From NCBI GenBank assembly GCA_000719695.1, contig JOHN01000029.1, forward strand, positions 1 to 64,000: 64,000 nt of DNA, written 5' to 3'. The notes under the pieces are model-generated. The model was not told the DNA's origin. It saw only the letters and a list, made by a program, of their open reading frames with translations, and made no database searches. The stretch comes from Streptomyces sp. NRRL F-6131 (GTDB taxonomy: Bacteria; Actinomycetota; Actinomycetes; Streptomycetales; Streptomycetaceae). Below, piece after piece: positions 33,353-42,569 of this stretch. Positions within the stretch are counted from its first letter, which is position 1, and each line of letters starts with the position of its first letter. The translations under genes and the position numbers were made by a program.

Positions 33353-34597
33353 ATGCCTCGAATGACCAGGGACGCCACCACATGGCTGCTCTACGCGCAG
33401 ATCGCCGCGTACGGCTACTTCCTCTACGGGTTCGGTCCGTTGGTGCCGCTGCTGCGCGACGAGCAGCACACCAGCCGGTTCGTCGCCAGCCTGCACGGCA
33501 CCGCGTTCTCGGTGGCGATGCTGCTCTGCGCGCCGCTGTTCCCCCGGCTGGTCGCCCGGTTCGGGCGCGGCCGGACGCTCTGGGGGGCGATCGGCAGCGT
33601 GGCCGTCGGGGCGCTCGCCCTGGCGGTCGCCCACGGCACCGTGCAGACCCTCGGCGCGACGCTGCTGACGGCGTTCTTCGGCTGCCTGACGCTGACCGCG
33701 ATCTGGCCCTCGCTCAGCGACCACCACGGCGCGGCCGGGCCGGCGGCGATCAGTGAGGCCAACGCGGCGATGTCCGGGATGGGTCTGCTGGCGCCGCTGG
33801 TGATCGCCGTGCTGGTCGACCGGGGCTTCGGCTGGCGGCCGGGCATCGCGCTGACGGCGGTGCTGGTGCTGGCGGTCGTGCTGCTCGGCCGCTTCCTGAG
33901 GGTCCCGCTTCCGGAGGCCCCGGCGCCCTCGGGCGCGCCGGGGGCCGGAACCGGGGCCGGACCGGAACCGGCGGACGCCTCGGCGGCGCCGGCCCGCAGT
34001 GCGCGGCTCTTCCTGGCCGCGCTCGGGGTGATCGTCGCGGTCGCCGGGGTGGAGATGTGCCTCACCCAGTGGCAGTCCGACTACCTGCGGGAACACGCCG
34101 GCGTGAGCGCGGCGGGGGCGACGGCGGCCGGTTCGGCCCTGGTGGTCGGCATCTTCGTCGGGCGGCTCTTCGGCGCCCGCTTCACGCTGCGGTTCGCCGC
34201 ACCGCTCGTGCTGATCGGCTCGCTCGGCGTCTCGGCCGCCGGGTTCACGCTGTTCTGGGCCTCGACCGTGCCCGCCGTCGCGGTCACCGGGCTGGTGCTC
34301 TGCGGGCTCGGGATGGCGCTGCAGTTCCCGATGGCCATCGTGCTGGTGCTGGCCACGGCCACCAAGGGCGTCGACGCCGCGTCCAGTCGGATGGGCTACG
34401 CCTCCGGGACGGCCTTCGGCGCGGCCCCGATGCTGCTTGCCGCGCTCTCCGACCGGATCAGTCCCGCGGTCGGGTACCTGCTGGTGCCGGCCCTGCTCGT
34501 CCTGGCCGCGGTGCTGGCCGGGCTGATCCACCGAGCCCAGTCACCCGCCGCCGTCGTCGTCCCCGCCCCCGCCGTCACCCCGGAGCTGCAGTCGTGA
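33353..34597 (+). CDS. MFS transporter
   Basis: 414 residues with about twelve hydrophobic segments, split into two halves by a Pro/Ala/Gly-rich loop near residues 185-215. Typical MFS features: LLRDEQHTSRFVASLHGTAF, then FPRLVARFGRGRTLWG (motif A-like Arg-rich loop) and GIFVGRLFGARF in the second half. It most resembles the small-molecule exporter branch; the substrate is unknown. The stop overlaps the VOC gene. Divergent from the sugar operon, it may export that pathway's product, which is inference. Confidence 0.9.
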   Translation: MPRMTRDATTWLLYAQIAAYGYFLYGFGPLVPLLRDEQHTSRFVASLHGTAFSVAMLLCAPLFPRLVARFGRGRTLWGAIGSVAVGALALAVAHGTVQTLGATLLTAFFGCLTLTAIWPSLSDHHGAAGPAAISEANAAMSGMGLLAPLVIAVLVDRGFGWRPGIALTAVLVLAVVLLGRFLRVPLPEAPAPSGAPGAGTGAGPEPADASAAPARSARLFLAALGVIVAVAGVEMCLTQWQSDYLREHAGVSAAGATAAGSALVVGIFVGRLFGARFTLRFAAPLVLIGSLGVSAAGFTLFWASTVPAVAVTGLVLCGLGMALQFPMAIVLVLATATKGVDAASSRMGYASGTAFGAAPMLLAALSDRISPAVGYLLVPALLVLAAVLAGLIHRAQSPAAVVVPAPAVTPELQS

Positions 34598-35076
34598 CCA
34601 CCGCCCTGCCGGGGCTCCTCGGAGCCCACCACGCCGCCTACACCGTGCCGGACCTCGAGCAGGCCGTCGCGTTCTTCACCGCGCTGATCGGGGGCGAGGA
34701 GCTCTACCGGGCCGGGCCGGTGGAGGACCGGGACGGCGACTGGATGCGCCGCCAGCTGGGCGTCCACCCGCGGGCCAGTGCCGAGGTGGCGGTGGTCCGG
34801 CTGCCGGACGGGCTGGAGCTGGAGCTGTTCGAGTACCGGGCGCCCGGGCAGCGTCGCGCCCTGCCCGCCAACAGCGACTGGGGCGGTCACCACCTGGCCC
34901 TGCGGGTCGCGGACGTGGACGCCGCCGCCGCGTTCCTGCGGGCGCGCGGTGTCCACGTCCTCGGCGAGCCGCAGACCATCGGGCCGGGCCACCCCGTCGC
35001 GGGGACCCGCTGGGTCTACTTCACCGCTCCCTGGGGCATGCAACTGGAGCTCTACGCCCCGCCGCCGGTCGGCTGA
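34594..35076 (+). CDS. VOC-family (glyoxalase/dioxygenase fold) protein
   Basis: 160 residues from GTG 34594, overlapping the MFS stop. Two beta-alpha-beta-beta-beta modules are seen: LGAHHAAYTVPDLEQAVAFF and GGHHLALRVADVDAAAAFL, ending with WGMQLELYAP. The His, His and Glu expected to hold a metal are present, so it may be a catalytic glyoxalase/isomerase or dioxygenase rather than a pure binding protein. Coupling to an exporter suggests detoxification or self-resistance. Confidence 0.9.
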   Translation: MTTALPGLLGAHHAAYTVPDLEQAVAFFTALIGGEELYRAGPVEDRDGDWMRRQLGVHPRASAEVAVVRLPDGLELELFEYRAPGQRRALPANSDWGGHHLALRVADVDAAAAFLRARGVHVLGEPQTIGPGHPVAGTRWVYFTAPWGMQLELYAPPPVG

Positions 35077-35136
35077 TCCGGCCGTCGGGCCTTCGGCCGT
35101 CCGGCTTCGGGCCGTCGGGCTCGGGGCCTCCGGTCG

Positions 35137-35862
35137 TCAGGCGACGGGGGCGCGGGCGGGGTCCTCGACGATGTGGCCGTCGCGGAGTTCGACGACCCGG
35201 TCGGCGAGCTCCATGAGGTTGGGGTCGTGGGTGGCGACCAGGACGGTGACGCCCTCGCTGCGGACGACGGCGCGGAGCAGCTCCATGATCGAGCGACCGG
35301 TCTCGGAGTCGAGCTGTCCGGTGGGCTCGTCGGCGATGATCAGGTCGGGCTCGTTGGCCAGGGCGCGGGCGATGGCGACGCGCTGCTGCTGGCCGCCGGA
35401 GAGCTCGCCGGGGCGCTGGTTGGCGTGGTCGGCGAGGCCGACCAGGGCGAGGAGGGTGCGGGCCCGCTCCTCGCGCTGGGCGGCGGGGACCTTGCGCAGG
35501 CGCATCGGGATCCCGACGTTCTCGGCGGCGGTGAGCACCGGGAGCAGGCCGAAGGACTGGAAGACGAAGCCCAGCCGGTCGCGGCGCAGGGCGAGCCGGC
35601 CCTCCTCGTCCAGGCCGCCCATGTCGGTGCCGTCGAGGGTGATGGTGCCGCCGGTGGGGCTGTCCAGACCGCCGACCAGGTTGAGCAGGGTGGTCTTGCC
35701 GGAGCCGGACCGGCCCTTGAGGGCGGTGAGTTCGCCCCGGCCGATGGTGAAGGAGACGCCGCGCAGGGCGTGGACGGCGCGCTCGCCCGTGCCGAAGCTG
35801 CGGCGGACGTCGGTGACGGTCACCATCGGAGCGGTGACGGTGCCGGCCGGTTGCTGTGTCAT
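35137..35862 (-). CDS. ABC transporter ATP-binding protein (MacB/LolD type)
   Basis: 241 residues. Walker A GRSGSGKTTLLNLVGG, Q-loop VFQSFGLLPVLTAAEN, signature LSGGQQQRVAIARALA, Walker B LIIADEPTGQLDSETG, H-loop VLVATHDPNLMELA. The LDSETG form and spacing are typical of ATPases that work with FtsX-like permeases. It is divergent from two such permeases (36245, 39634), so all may form one system; another ATPase (42566) lies at the far end. Confidence 0.95.
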   Translation of the reverse strand: MTQQPAGTVTAPMVTVTDVRRSFGTGERAVHALRGVSFTIGRGELTALKGRSGSGKTTLLNLVGGLDSPTGGTITLDGTDMGGLDEEGRLALRRDRLGFVFQSFGLLPVLTAAENVGIPMRLRKVPAAQREERARTLLALVGLADHANQRPGELSGGQQQRVAIARALANEPDLIIADEPTGQLDSETGRSIMELLRAVVRSEGVTVLVATHDPNLMELADRVVELRDGHIVEDPARAPVA

Positions 35863-36244
35863 GCGGCGTCCCCCTGGGAGTTCCCCGGCGTGGCCTGTGG
35901 AGGGCGGCCGGCCGAGGTGTTCTTCGCGGTCTTCATATGAGGTATTTATTTGAGGTGTTCATGGCTTCGCAAGAATCGCGGTCATGAATCGCGGACGTGA
36001 CGTTCCGTCAGCCATCGCCCCACCGCGACGCGGATGCGATGCGGAGCATTTGCTCACTACTTACATCCTTCGCGCAAGTCCCTTCCTTTCCTTGACCGGA
36101 TCTGACAGCATCGTCCGCTATCCGGTGATCAAGCGCCGGTGATCATCATGACGACGCGCCCAGGGGCGCCCGTCCACGCAGTGCGGGACAGCTGCCGGGA
36201 CCGGGCGCGGCGCGGACACCATTGAGGACCGGGGGAGGAACAGG
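35863..36244. other. Divergent regulatory region between ABC ATPase and FtsX permease
   Basis: 382 bases, clearly less G+C-rich than the surroundings (for example 35930-35960). A nine-base direct repeat GAGGTGTTC stands at about 35912 and 35953, and a ten-base repeat CCGGTGATCA at about 36121 and 36135. TTGACC occurs at 36092-36097 but has no well-spaced -10. GGAGG stands before the permease ATG. No gene was supported. Confidence 0.6.
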
Positions 36245-39200
36245 ATGCTCGGCTTCGTCGTGCGCCGTCTGCGCGGGCGACTGCCCCTGGCCAGTGCCGC
36301 TCTGCTCACCGTACTGATCACAACGGCGGTGCTCACCGCGCTGGTTGCCTTCCAGCGCACCGTCGGCGAGATCGGGCAGCGCCAGGCCCTCCAGGGCCGG
36401 GGCCACCCGCGGACCACCGTGGTGGTCAACTCCGAGCACGGGCTGGGGCAGCGGACCAAGGACGACGCGGCGGTGGAGGGTTACGCCCGCGCGCTCTTCG
36501 GCGACCTGCCGACCGAGACCCGCGGTCTGTCCCGCAGTCGCTCCTACGGTCTGCCGACCGGCCCGGTCGCCGCTCCCGCGGGCGCGCAGGCTGCCCCGAC
36601 GGGCAAGCAGGCGGGCACCGCCGCCGGCGCACCGACGGGCACCCCGACCGCCCCCGCGTCCGCCCCGACCGTCGCCGCATCCGGCGCCCCCGCGTCCGGC
36701 GCGGGCAAGGAGGACGACCTCACCCTCCTCGCCGCCCTCGACCGCCGGTACGTCCGCCTGCTCGCCGGCGGCTGGCCCGCCGCCGCGACGCCCGGCACGC
36801 CCGGATCCGTCCAGGCGGCCGTCCCGCAGTCCGTGCTGACCCGCCTCGGCCTCGCCGCCGAGGCCCTGCCCGCCGACGTGCCGCTCACCGACCGCTACGG
36901 CGGCGCCCCGCTCACCGTCCGGATCACCGGCGTCTACCGCGCCGCCGACCCCGCCGACCTCTACTGGCGGCTCGACCCGGTGCAGGGCCGCGAGATCCTC
37001 AGCGGCGGCTTCACCACCTACGGTCCGCTGCTCGTCGACGACACCGCCTTCGGCGTCGCCGGCATCCCGCAGAACGGTCGCAGCTGGCTGGTCGACGCCG
37101 ACTTCACCGGGGCCGACGCCGGCGCCGTGAACGCCCTGCGCGGCCGGATCACCCCCGCCGGCGACGGACTCAACCGCGACGCCGGGCTCATCGCCCGCAC
37201 CGAACTGCCCGAGCTGCTGCGGGAACTGGACTCCGGCGCGATGGTCGCCCGGTCCACCCTGCTGATCGGCGCCCTGCAGCTGATCGTGCTGGCCTCCGCC
37301 GCCCTGCTGCTCGTCGTCCACCTCATCGCCAGCCGCCAGCAGGCCGAGAACACCCTGCTCGCCGCCCGCGGCGCCTCCGGCCTGCGGCTCGGCGGCTTCA
37401 CCGCCGTCGAGGCCCTGCTGCTCGCGCTGCCCGCGGCCCTGCTCGCCCCGCTGCTCACCCCACCGCTGCTGCGCGTCCTCGGCGGCTTCGGCCCGCTGCG
37501 CCACGTGCCGCTGGACACCTCGCTGCGCTGGACGCTCTGGCCGGTCTCGATCGCCTGCGCCCTCGGCTGCGTCCTGCTCGCCGCCGTCCCCACCCTGGTG
37601 CGCGGCGCCGGCGCCGCCGTTCTGCGCCGGGCCGGCCGGCGCCAGGCCCTGGCCTCCGGCGCGGCCCGCTCCGGCGGCGACCTCGCCCTGCTCGCCCTGG
37701 CCGTCCTCGCCTACCAGCAACTCTCCCAGTACAGCGGCGGGTTGTCCCCGGACGCCGACGGCCGCCTCGGCCTGGACCCGGTCCTGGTCGCCACCCCGAC
37801 CCTCGCCCTGGGCGCCGGCACCCTGCTCGCGCTGCGACTGCTGCCGCTCGCCGCCCGGCTCGGCGCCCGGCTGGCCGCCCGAGGCCGCGGCCTCGGGCCC
37901 GCCCTGGTCGGCTGGCAGCTCGCCCGCCGCCCCGGCCAGGCCAGCGGACCGGTCCTGCTGCTGGTGCTCGGCGTCTCCACCGGTGTCCTGGCGCTCGGTC
38001 AGCACGACACCTGGAACGGCTCCCAGCAGGACCAGGCCTCCTTCGCCACCGCCGGCGGCCTGCGGATCCACGGCATCCACACGGCGCCGGTCGGCCAGGG
38101 CAGCCGGTTCGCCGCCCTGCCCGGCGGCGACCGGATCCTCCCGGTCAGCCGGCAGGAACAGGCGCTGCCGGACGGCTCCCACGGCCAGCTCCTCGCCCTG
38201 GACGCCGCCGCCTTCGCCGAACGCGTCCCGGTCCGCCCCGACCTGCTCGACGGCCAGGACCCGAAGCGCCTGTTCACCCCGCTCGCCGCGGGTCCGCCCA
38301 CCGGCGCCGCGGCCGGAGTCGCCCTGCCCGGCCGCCCGCAGCGGATCGACGTCGACCTCACCTTCACGCCCGACGCGCCCCTGCCGAGCCCCGCCGACCT
38401 CCTCCAGCCGGCGGCCAAGGCCCCGGAGGCCTGGCTGCTGCTGCGCGACAGCCACAACCTCTCCTTCGTCGCCCCGCTCGCCGGAGTCCCCGCCGCCGGC
38501 GACGGCCGCGCCACGGTGAACCTCGCCGCGCTCACCGACGGCGGACTCAGCTCGGTCTCCGCACCGCTCAGCGTCGTCGGCCTGACCCTCTCCCTCGGCC
38601 CCCGGGACGCCGGACTGCTGACCGTCCGACGGCTCGCCGCCGCCGACGACGCCGGCGCCCCCGCGGTGCCGGCCACCGTCCCCGCCGGCCTCGCCTGGGC
38701 CACCGGCGGTGACTCCGGCGAGCGCGCGGTCGGCGTGGACGTCGCCGCCACTCCGGCCGACGACCGGCACCTGCTGAGCGTCCGCTACGGGATCGGCGCC
38801 AACAGCCTCAGCAACCGGCGCGCCGTCATCACCCCGGTCGACGCCACGCCGCCGACCGAGGTCGCCGGCGTCGCCACCCGCGAGTACCTGACCGCCACCG
38901 GCTCCGCCGTCGGCTCGACCGTGCGGGTGCCGTTCGGCCTCACCTCCGTGCCGGTCCGGATCACCGGCGAGGCCGAGTCCCTGCCCGTCGCGGGCTCCAA
39001 CGCCCTGCTCGTCGACCTCGGAACGGTCGGCCGGGTGCTCGCGGCGAGCGGCCGGGAGACGCCCGTGCCCACCGAATGGTGGCTCCCCGCCACCGGCCCG
39101 GACGACACCGTCCCGGCCCGGGCCGCCGCCGCGCTGCGCGCCACCCCCGGCACCCCCGGGATCCAGCTCCGCGACGAGGTCGCCGCCGACCTGCTCGGCG

Positions 39201-39637
39201 ACCCGCTCAGCGCCGCCCCGCAGAACGCCCTGGCCGCCATCGCCGTCGTCACCACCGCGCTCGCGGCGATCGGCTTCGGCGCCGCCGGGGCCGCCGCCGC
39301 CGGCCAGCGCTCCCGCGACTCCGCGCTGCTGCTCGCCCTCGGTGCCCCCCGGCGCCGCCTGGTGCGCACCGCCGCCGCCGAACAGGCCGTCCTGGTCGGC
39401 CTCGGCAGCATCGTCGGACTCGGCCTCGGCGCCCTGATCGTCCATCTGGTCGTGCCGCTCGTGGTGCTCACCCCGGCGGCCCGCCGCCCCGTCCCGGAGG
39501 CCCTCGTCGACCTGCCGCTCGGCACCGCCGTGCTGCTGGCCGCCGTGATCGCCGCCGTCCCCCTGCTCTCGGCCCTGCTCGGCGGTCGCCGCCGGCGCGA
39601 CGTGGCGCAGCGACTGCGTCACCTGGAGGAGATGTGA
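36245..39637 (+). CDS. FtsX-like ABC permease (large, first of two)
   Basis: 1130 residues with a GGGAGGAAC ribosome site. An N-terminal helix (RLPLASAALLTVLITTAVLT) is followed by a big extracytoplasmic domain with an Ala/Pro/Thr-rich insert at about 100-155. A group of helices spans about 335-570 (LQLIVLASAALLLVVHLIA), then a second extracytoplasmic domain and a C-terminal FtsX-type helix bundle (LAAIAVVTTALAAIGFGAAG, LLALGAPRRRLVRT, VPLLSALLG). The layout fits the MacB/FtsX mechanotransmission class fused to a double-length permease. The cargo is unknown; lipid, peptide or drug are all possible. Its stop overlaps the next permease. Confidence 0.9.
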   Translation: MLGFVVRRLRGRLPLASAALLTVLITTAVLTALVAFQRTVGEIGQRQALQGRGHPRTTVVVNSEHGLGQRTKDDAAVEGYARALFGDLPTETRGLSRSRSYGLPTGPVAAPAGAQAAPTGKQAGTAAGAPTGTPTAPASAPTVAASGAPASGAGKEDDLTLLAALDRRYVRLLAGGWPAAATPGTPGSVQAAVPQSVLTRLGLAAEALPADVPLTDRYGGAPLTVRITGVYRAADPADLYWRLDPVQGREILSGGFTTYGPLLVDDTAFGVAGIPQNGRSWLVDADFTGADAGAVNALRGRITPAGDGLNRDAGLIARTELPELLRELDSGAMVARSTLLIGALQLIVLASAALLLVVHLIASRQQAENTLLAARGASGLRLGGFTAVEALLLALPAALLAPLLTPPLLRVLGGFGPLRHVPLDTSLRWTLWPVSIACALGCVLLAAVPTLVRGAGAAVLRRAGRRQALASGAARSGGDLALLALAVLAYQQLSQYSGGLSPDADGRLGLDPVLVATPTLALGAGTLLALRLLPLAARLGARLAARGRGLGPALVGWQLARRPGQASGPVLLLVLGVSTGVLALGQHDTWNGSQQDQASFATAGGLRIHGIHTAPVGQGSRFAALPGGDRILPVSRQEQALPDGSHGQLLALDAAAFAERVPVRPDLLDGQDPKRLFTPLAAGPPTGAAAGVALPGRPQRIDVDLTFTPDAPLPSPADLLQPAAKAPEAWLLLRDSHNLSFVAPLAGVPAAGDGRATVNLAALTDGGLSSVSAPLSVVGLTLSLGPRDAGLLTVRRLAAADDAGAPAVPATVPAGLAWATGGDSGERAVGVDVAATPADDRHLLSVRYGIGANSLSNRRAVITPVDATPPTEVAGVATREYLTATGSAVGSTVRVPFGLTSVPVRITGEAESLPVAGSNALLVDLGTVGRVLAASGRETPVPTEWWLPATGPDDTVPARAAAALRATPGTPGIQLRDEVAADLLGDPLSAAPQNALAAIAVVTTALAAIGFGAAGAAAAGQRSRDSALLLALGAPRRRLVRTAAAEQAVLVGLGSIVGLGLGALIVHLVVPLVVLTPAARRPVPEALVDLPLGTAVLLAAVIAAVPLLSALLGGRRRRDVAQRLRHLEEM

Positions 39638-42438
39638 CCGGCCCGGCCGCCACCACCGCCCCCCGGCCCGCCGGCACCGCCCCGGCGGCCGGCCACGGAC
39701 CGGCACCGTGGGTGCGCACCCGGCTGCGCGCGACCCCGCTCGCCGCCCTGCTCACCGCCGTGCTCGCGTTCGGCACCGTCTTCCTGGCGGTGGCCTTCCC
39801 CCGCGTCCTCGACCGGTCCGCCGACCAGGGCCTGCGCGACTTCCTGCGCGACCGGGGCCCCGCCGCGACCAGCCTGCTCGCCTCCGCCGAACTGCGCGGC
39901 GGCGCCAAGACCCTGGACGACGACGCCGCCCTGCTCGCCGCGCACACCGGCCCCACCCTCGGGGTCGGCCCCGGCGGCCCGGTCTACGGCGCCCGCAGCG
40001 GCAAGTCGCGCGCCCTGACCAACCCCGGTCTGGCCCGGCCCGAAGTCGTCGACCCGCAGATGGACCTGCTCTACGTCCAGGGCCTGCGCGACCACACCGA
40101 GCTCGCCGAGGGCCGCTGGCCCGACGCCCCGAAGTCCGGCGCCCCGGTCCCGATCGCGGTCGTCCGCGACACCGCCACCACGCTCGGGATCCACCTCGGC
40201 GACGTGCTGAACACCGCCGAGACCACGGAGGGCGAGGACCCGCCGAAGGCCGAGGTGGTCGGCATCCTGGACGCCGTCGACCGGGCGGACCAGTACTGGG
40301 CCGAACTGCCCTGCCCCGTCCAGGCCTGCCTCAACTACACGACGGGCAAGCAGCGCTACGCCTACTGGCGGCTGGCCGGACTCGTCGACGGATCCGCCCT
40401 CGACCGGGTCGAGACCTGGCAGACCGGGGCCAAGGACTTCTGGCGGATCCCGGTCGACGTCGACGGGCTGCGCGCCGACCGGCTCGCCCGCACCGAGCAG
40501 GAACTCGCCGCCTACCTCACCGGGCACACCGCCAACGAGCTGGCGACCGTCACCCGTCGCCCCGGCCTGCAGATCACCTCCCCGCTGCCGGCCCTGCTGG
40601 ACAAGGCCGGCGCGCGGCAGCAGGCCACCGCGCCGCTCGCCGCGATCGGCCCGGCCGGCCTGGCCGGTGTCGGCCTGGTCGTGCTCGGCCTGGCCGCCGC
40701 ACTGGCCGGCGACCGGCGGGCCACCGAACTGCGTCTGCTCCAGGCCCGTGGCGGCTCCCGGGCCGGTGTCGTCCGACGGCTGCTCGCCGAGGGCGTCGTC
40801 ACCGTCCTAGCCCCCGCCGTGCTGGCCGGCACCTTCGCGCTCCAGTTGCTGCCCACCCCGCGCTGGGGCGGCGCGGTGCTCGCCGGCACGGCCGTCGCCC
40901 TGTTCACCCTGCTCGCCCTCCCGCTGCGCGCCGCCCGGCTCTGGTCGCGGCCCCGACCCGGCAGCGCCCGGCGGCGGCTGGCCGGCGAACTCACCGTCCT
41001 GGCCCTGACGGTGGCCGCCGTGGCCGAGGTCCGTCGGCGCGGCGTCGCCCCGGTCGGCGAGAGCGCGGACCCGCTGCTGATCGCGGCACCCCTGCTGCTC
41101 GCCCTCACCGGCGGGCTGCTGCTCGCCCGGCTCCAGCCACCGCTGCTCGGCACGCTCGCCCGGGTGGCGACCCGGCGGCCCGGCGCCATCGGCTTCCTCG
41201 GGCTGGCCCGCGCCGCCCGCGGCAGCACCGGTGGGTCCCGACCCTCCGTGCTGCCCCTGCTCGCCCTGCTGCTCGCCGTCACCACCGCCGGCTTCGGCTC
41301 CACCGTGCTGGGGGCCGTCGACACCGAGCGCAGCCGCGCAGCCCGGCTGAGCGTCGGCGGCGACGCCTCCGTGGTCGTCCCGATCGGCGTCACCGTGTCG
41401 CAGGGCTTCGCCGAGGCGGCCGGCAGGCTGCCCGGCGTCCGGGCCTCCGCCCCGATCTGGGCCGACACCGAGGTGTTCGTGCTCGGCGGCAACGGCGCCA
41501 CCCGGGTCTTCGCCGTGGTCGCCGACCCGGCCGCGTACGCGGAGATCTCCCGCTCGCTCGGGCGGGGCGCCTTCGACGCGGCCGCGCTGTCCGGCGGCAC
41601 CGGCGGCCCGGACGCCCCCGTGCCCGCGCTGGTCTCCACCGCGCTCGCCCGCCGGCTCGGCCCGGGCGCCACCCACCGGGTCCGGCTGCCCAACGGCGGC
41701 GAACTGCTCACCGCCACCGCCGGCACCGTCGACGGCACGCCCGCCCTCCAGGGCGACGACCGGCTGTTCGTCGTCCTGCCGGCCGGCCCCGCCGTCGCCC
41801 TCGCCCCCGAACTCGGGCGCCCCAACCTGTGGCTGGCCACCGGATCGGTCGACCAGGACCAACTGCAGGGCCTGGTCCGCGAGAAGATCGCCTCCGGCGC
41901 CGAACGCGCCGCTGCCGCCGCCCTCGGGGGACCGGACGCCATGCCGGTCGGCTACAGCGTGCGCACCAGCGCGGTCGTGCGCGCCGAACTCGCCGACGAC
42001 CCGCTCCAGGACGCCGCGGCCCAGCTGTTCTGGACCGCCGTCCTCGGCGCCGGCAGCCTCGCCCTGCTCGCCGTCCTGCTCACCCTGGTCCGGGCCGCGC
42101 CCGAGCGCACCGCGCTGCTGGCCCGGCTGCGCACCATGGGCCTGCGCCCCCGGGAGGGCCTGACCCTGATCCTGATCGAGACGCTGCCGCAGACCCTGGT
42201 CGCGGCCGTCGGCGGCGGTCTCGCCGCGGTCGCGGCGGTCGCCCTGCTCGGGCCCGCCTTCGACCTGTCGATCCTGGTCGGCACGGAGATCGAGCCCGGT
42301 CTGTCGGTCGCCGTCGCGCCGGTGCTGCTGCCGACGCTCGGACTCGCCGCCCTGGTCTCCGCGGGCGTCGTCGCCGAGGCGCTGATCGCCGGTCGGCGGC
42401 AGATCGCCACCGAACTGCGGGCGGGGGACCAGCGATGA
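39634..42438 (+). CDS. FtsX-like ABC permease (second)
   Basis: 934 residues from GTG 39634 overlapping the first permease's stop, with GGAGGA before it. Same layout as its neighbour: N-terminal helix (LAALLTAVLAFGTVFLAVAF), extracytoplasmic domain with a Cys pair (LPCPVQACLNY), helices at about 330-560 including KAG-like LLQARGGSRAGVVRRLL, a second outer domain, then LLAVLLTLVRAAPERTALLA and a terminal helix pair. Likely partners: the first permease as heterodimer and the ATPase at 42566. Confidence 0.9.
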   Translation: MTGPAATTAPRPAGTAPAAGHGPAPWVRTRLRATPLAALLTAVLAFGTVFLAVAFPRVLDRSADQGLRDFLRDRGPAATSLLASAELRGGAKTLDDDAALLAAHTGPTLGVGPGGPVYGARSGKSRALTNPGLARPEVVDPQMDLLYVQGLRDHTELAEGRWPDAPKSGAPVPIAVVRDTATTLGIHLGDVLNTAETTEGEDPPKAEVVGILDAVDRADQYWAELPCPVQACLNYTTGKQRYAYWRLAGLVDGSALDRVETWQTGAKDFWRIPVDVDGLRADRLARTEQELAAYLTGHTANELATVTRRPGLQITSPLPALLDKAGARQQATAPLAAIGPAGLAGVGLVVLGLAAALAGDRRATELRLLQARGGSRAGVVRRLLAEGVVTVLAPAVLAGTFALQLLPTPRWGGAVLAGTAVALFTLLALPLRAARLWSRPRPGSARRRLAGELTVLALTVAAVAEVRRRGVAPVGESADPLLIAAPLLLALTGGLLLARLQPPLLGTLARVATRRPGAIGFLGLARAARGSTGGSRPSVLPLLALLLAVTTAGFGSTVLGAVDTERSRAARLSVGGDASVVVPIGVTVSQGFAEAAGRLPGVRASAPIWADTEVFVLGGNGATRVFAVVADPAAYAEISRSLGRGAFDAAALSGGTGGPDAPVPALVSTALARRLGPGATHRVRLPNGGELLTATAGTVDGTPALQGDDRLFVVLPAGPAVALAPELGRPNLWLATGSVDQDQLQGLVREKIASGAERAAAAALGGPDAMPVGYSVRTSAVVRAELADDPLQDAAAQLFWTAVLGAGSLALLAVLLTLVRAAPERTALLARLRTMGLRPREGLTLILIETLPQTLVAAVGGGLAAVAAVALLGPAFDLSILVGTEIEPGLSVAVAPVLLPTLGLAALVSAGVVAEALIAGRRQIATELRAGDQR

Positions 42439-42569
42439 GGGCCCGGCGCCCCGCCGGCCGCGGGCACCTGCGCACGCACAACCACGAGCGCGACCACGAT
42501 CACGAGCACCACCGATCCACCCCCACCACCCCGACGCGACCCACGCCGACGAGAGGAGCACCACGGTGA
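42435..42569 (+). CDS. Possible 44-residue His-rich peptide between permease and ATPase genes
   Basis: The ATG at 42435 overlaps the permease stop (ATGA) and its TGA overlaps the GTG of the ATPase gene (GTGA). It reads MRARRPAGRGHLRTHNHERD, continues with DHEHHRST and ends in a Thr/Pro-rich tail. Coupled starts on both sides argue for translation, but the composition could equally be a spacer that happens to be open. The ribosome site of the ATPase gene (GAGAGGAG) lies within it. Confidence 0.35.
   Translation: MRARRPAGRGHLRTHNHERDHDHEHHRSTPTTPTRPTPTRGAPR

Noticed and set aside
35077..35136. Hairpin between the VOC and ABC ATPase stop codons
   Set aside because: The GGCCGTCGGGC words are direct repeats and pair only weakly, so no terminator was called.
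36092..36121. TTGACC...TATCCG as promoter of the first FtsX permease
   Set aside because: The spacer would be 21 bases, too long for a normal sigma-70-type promoter.
36146..39706. 1186-residue open frame on the minus strand
   Set aside because: It lies fully opposite the FtsX permeases, is made of Gly/Gln/Glu/Arg low complexity, and shows no domain. It is a high-G+C shadow.
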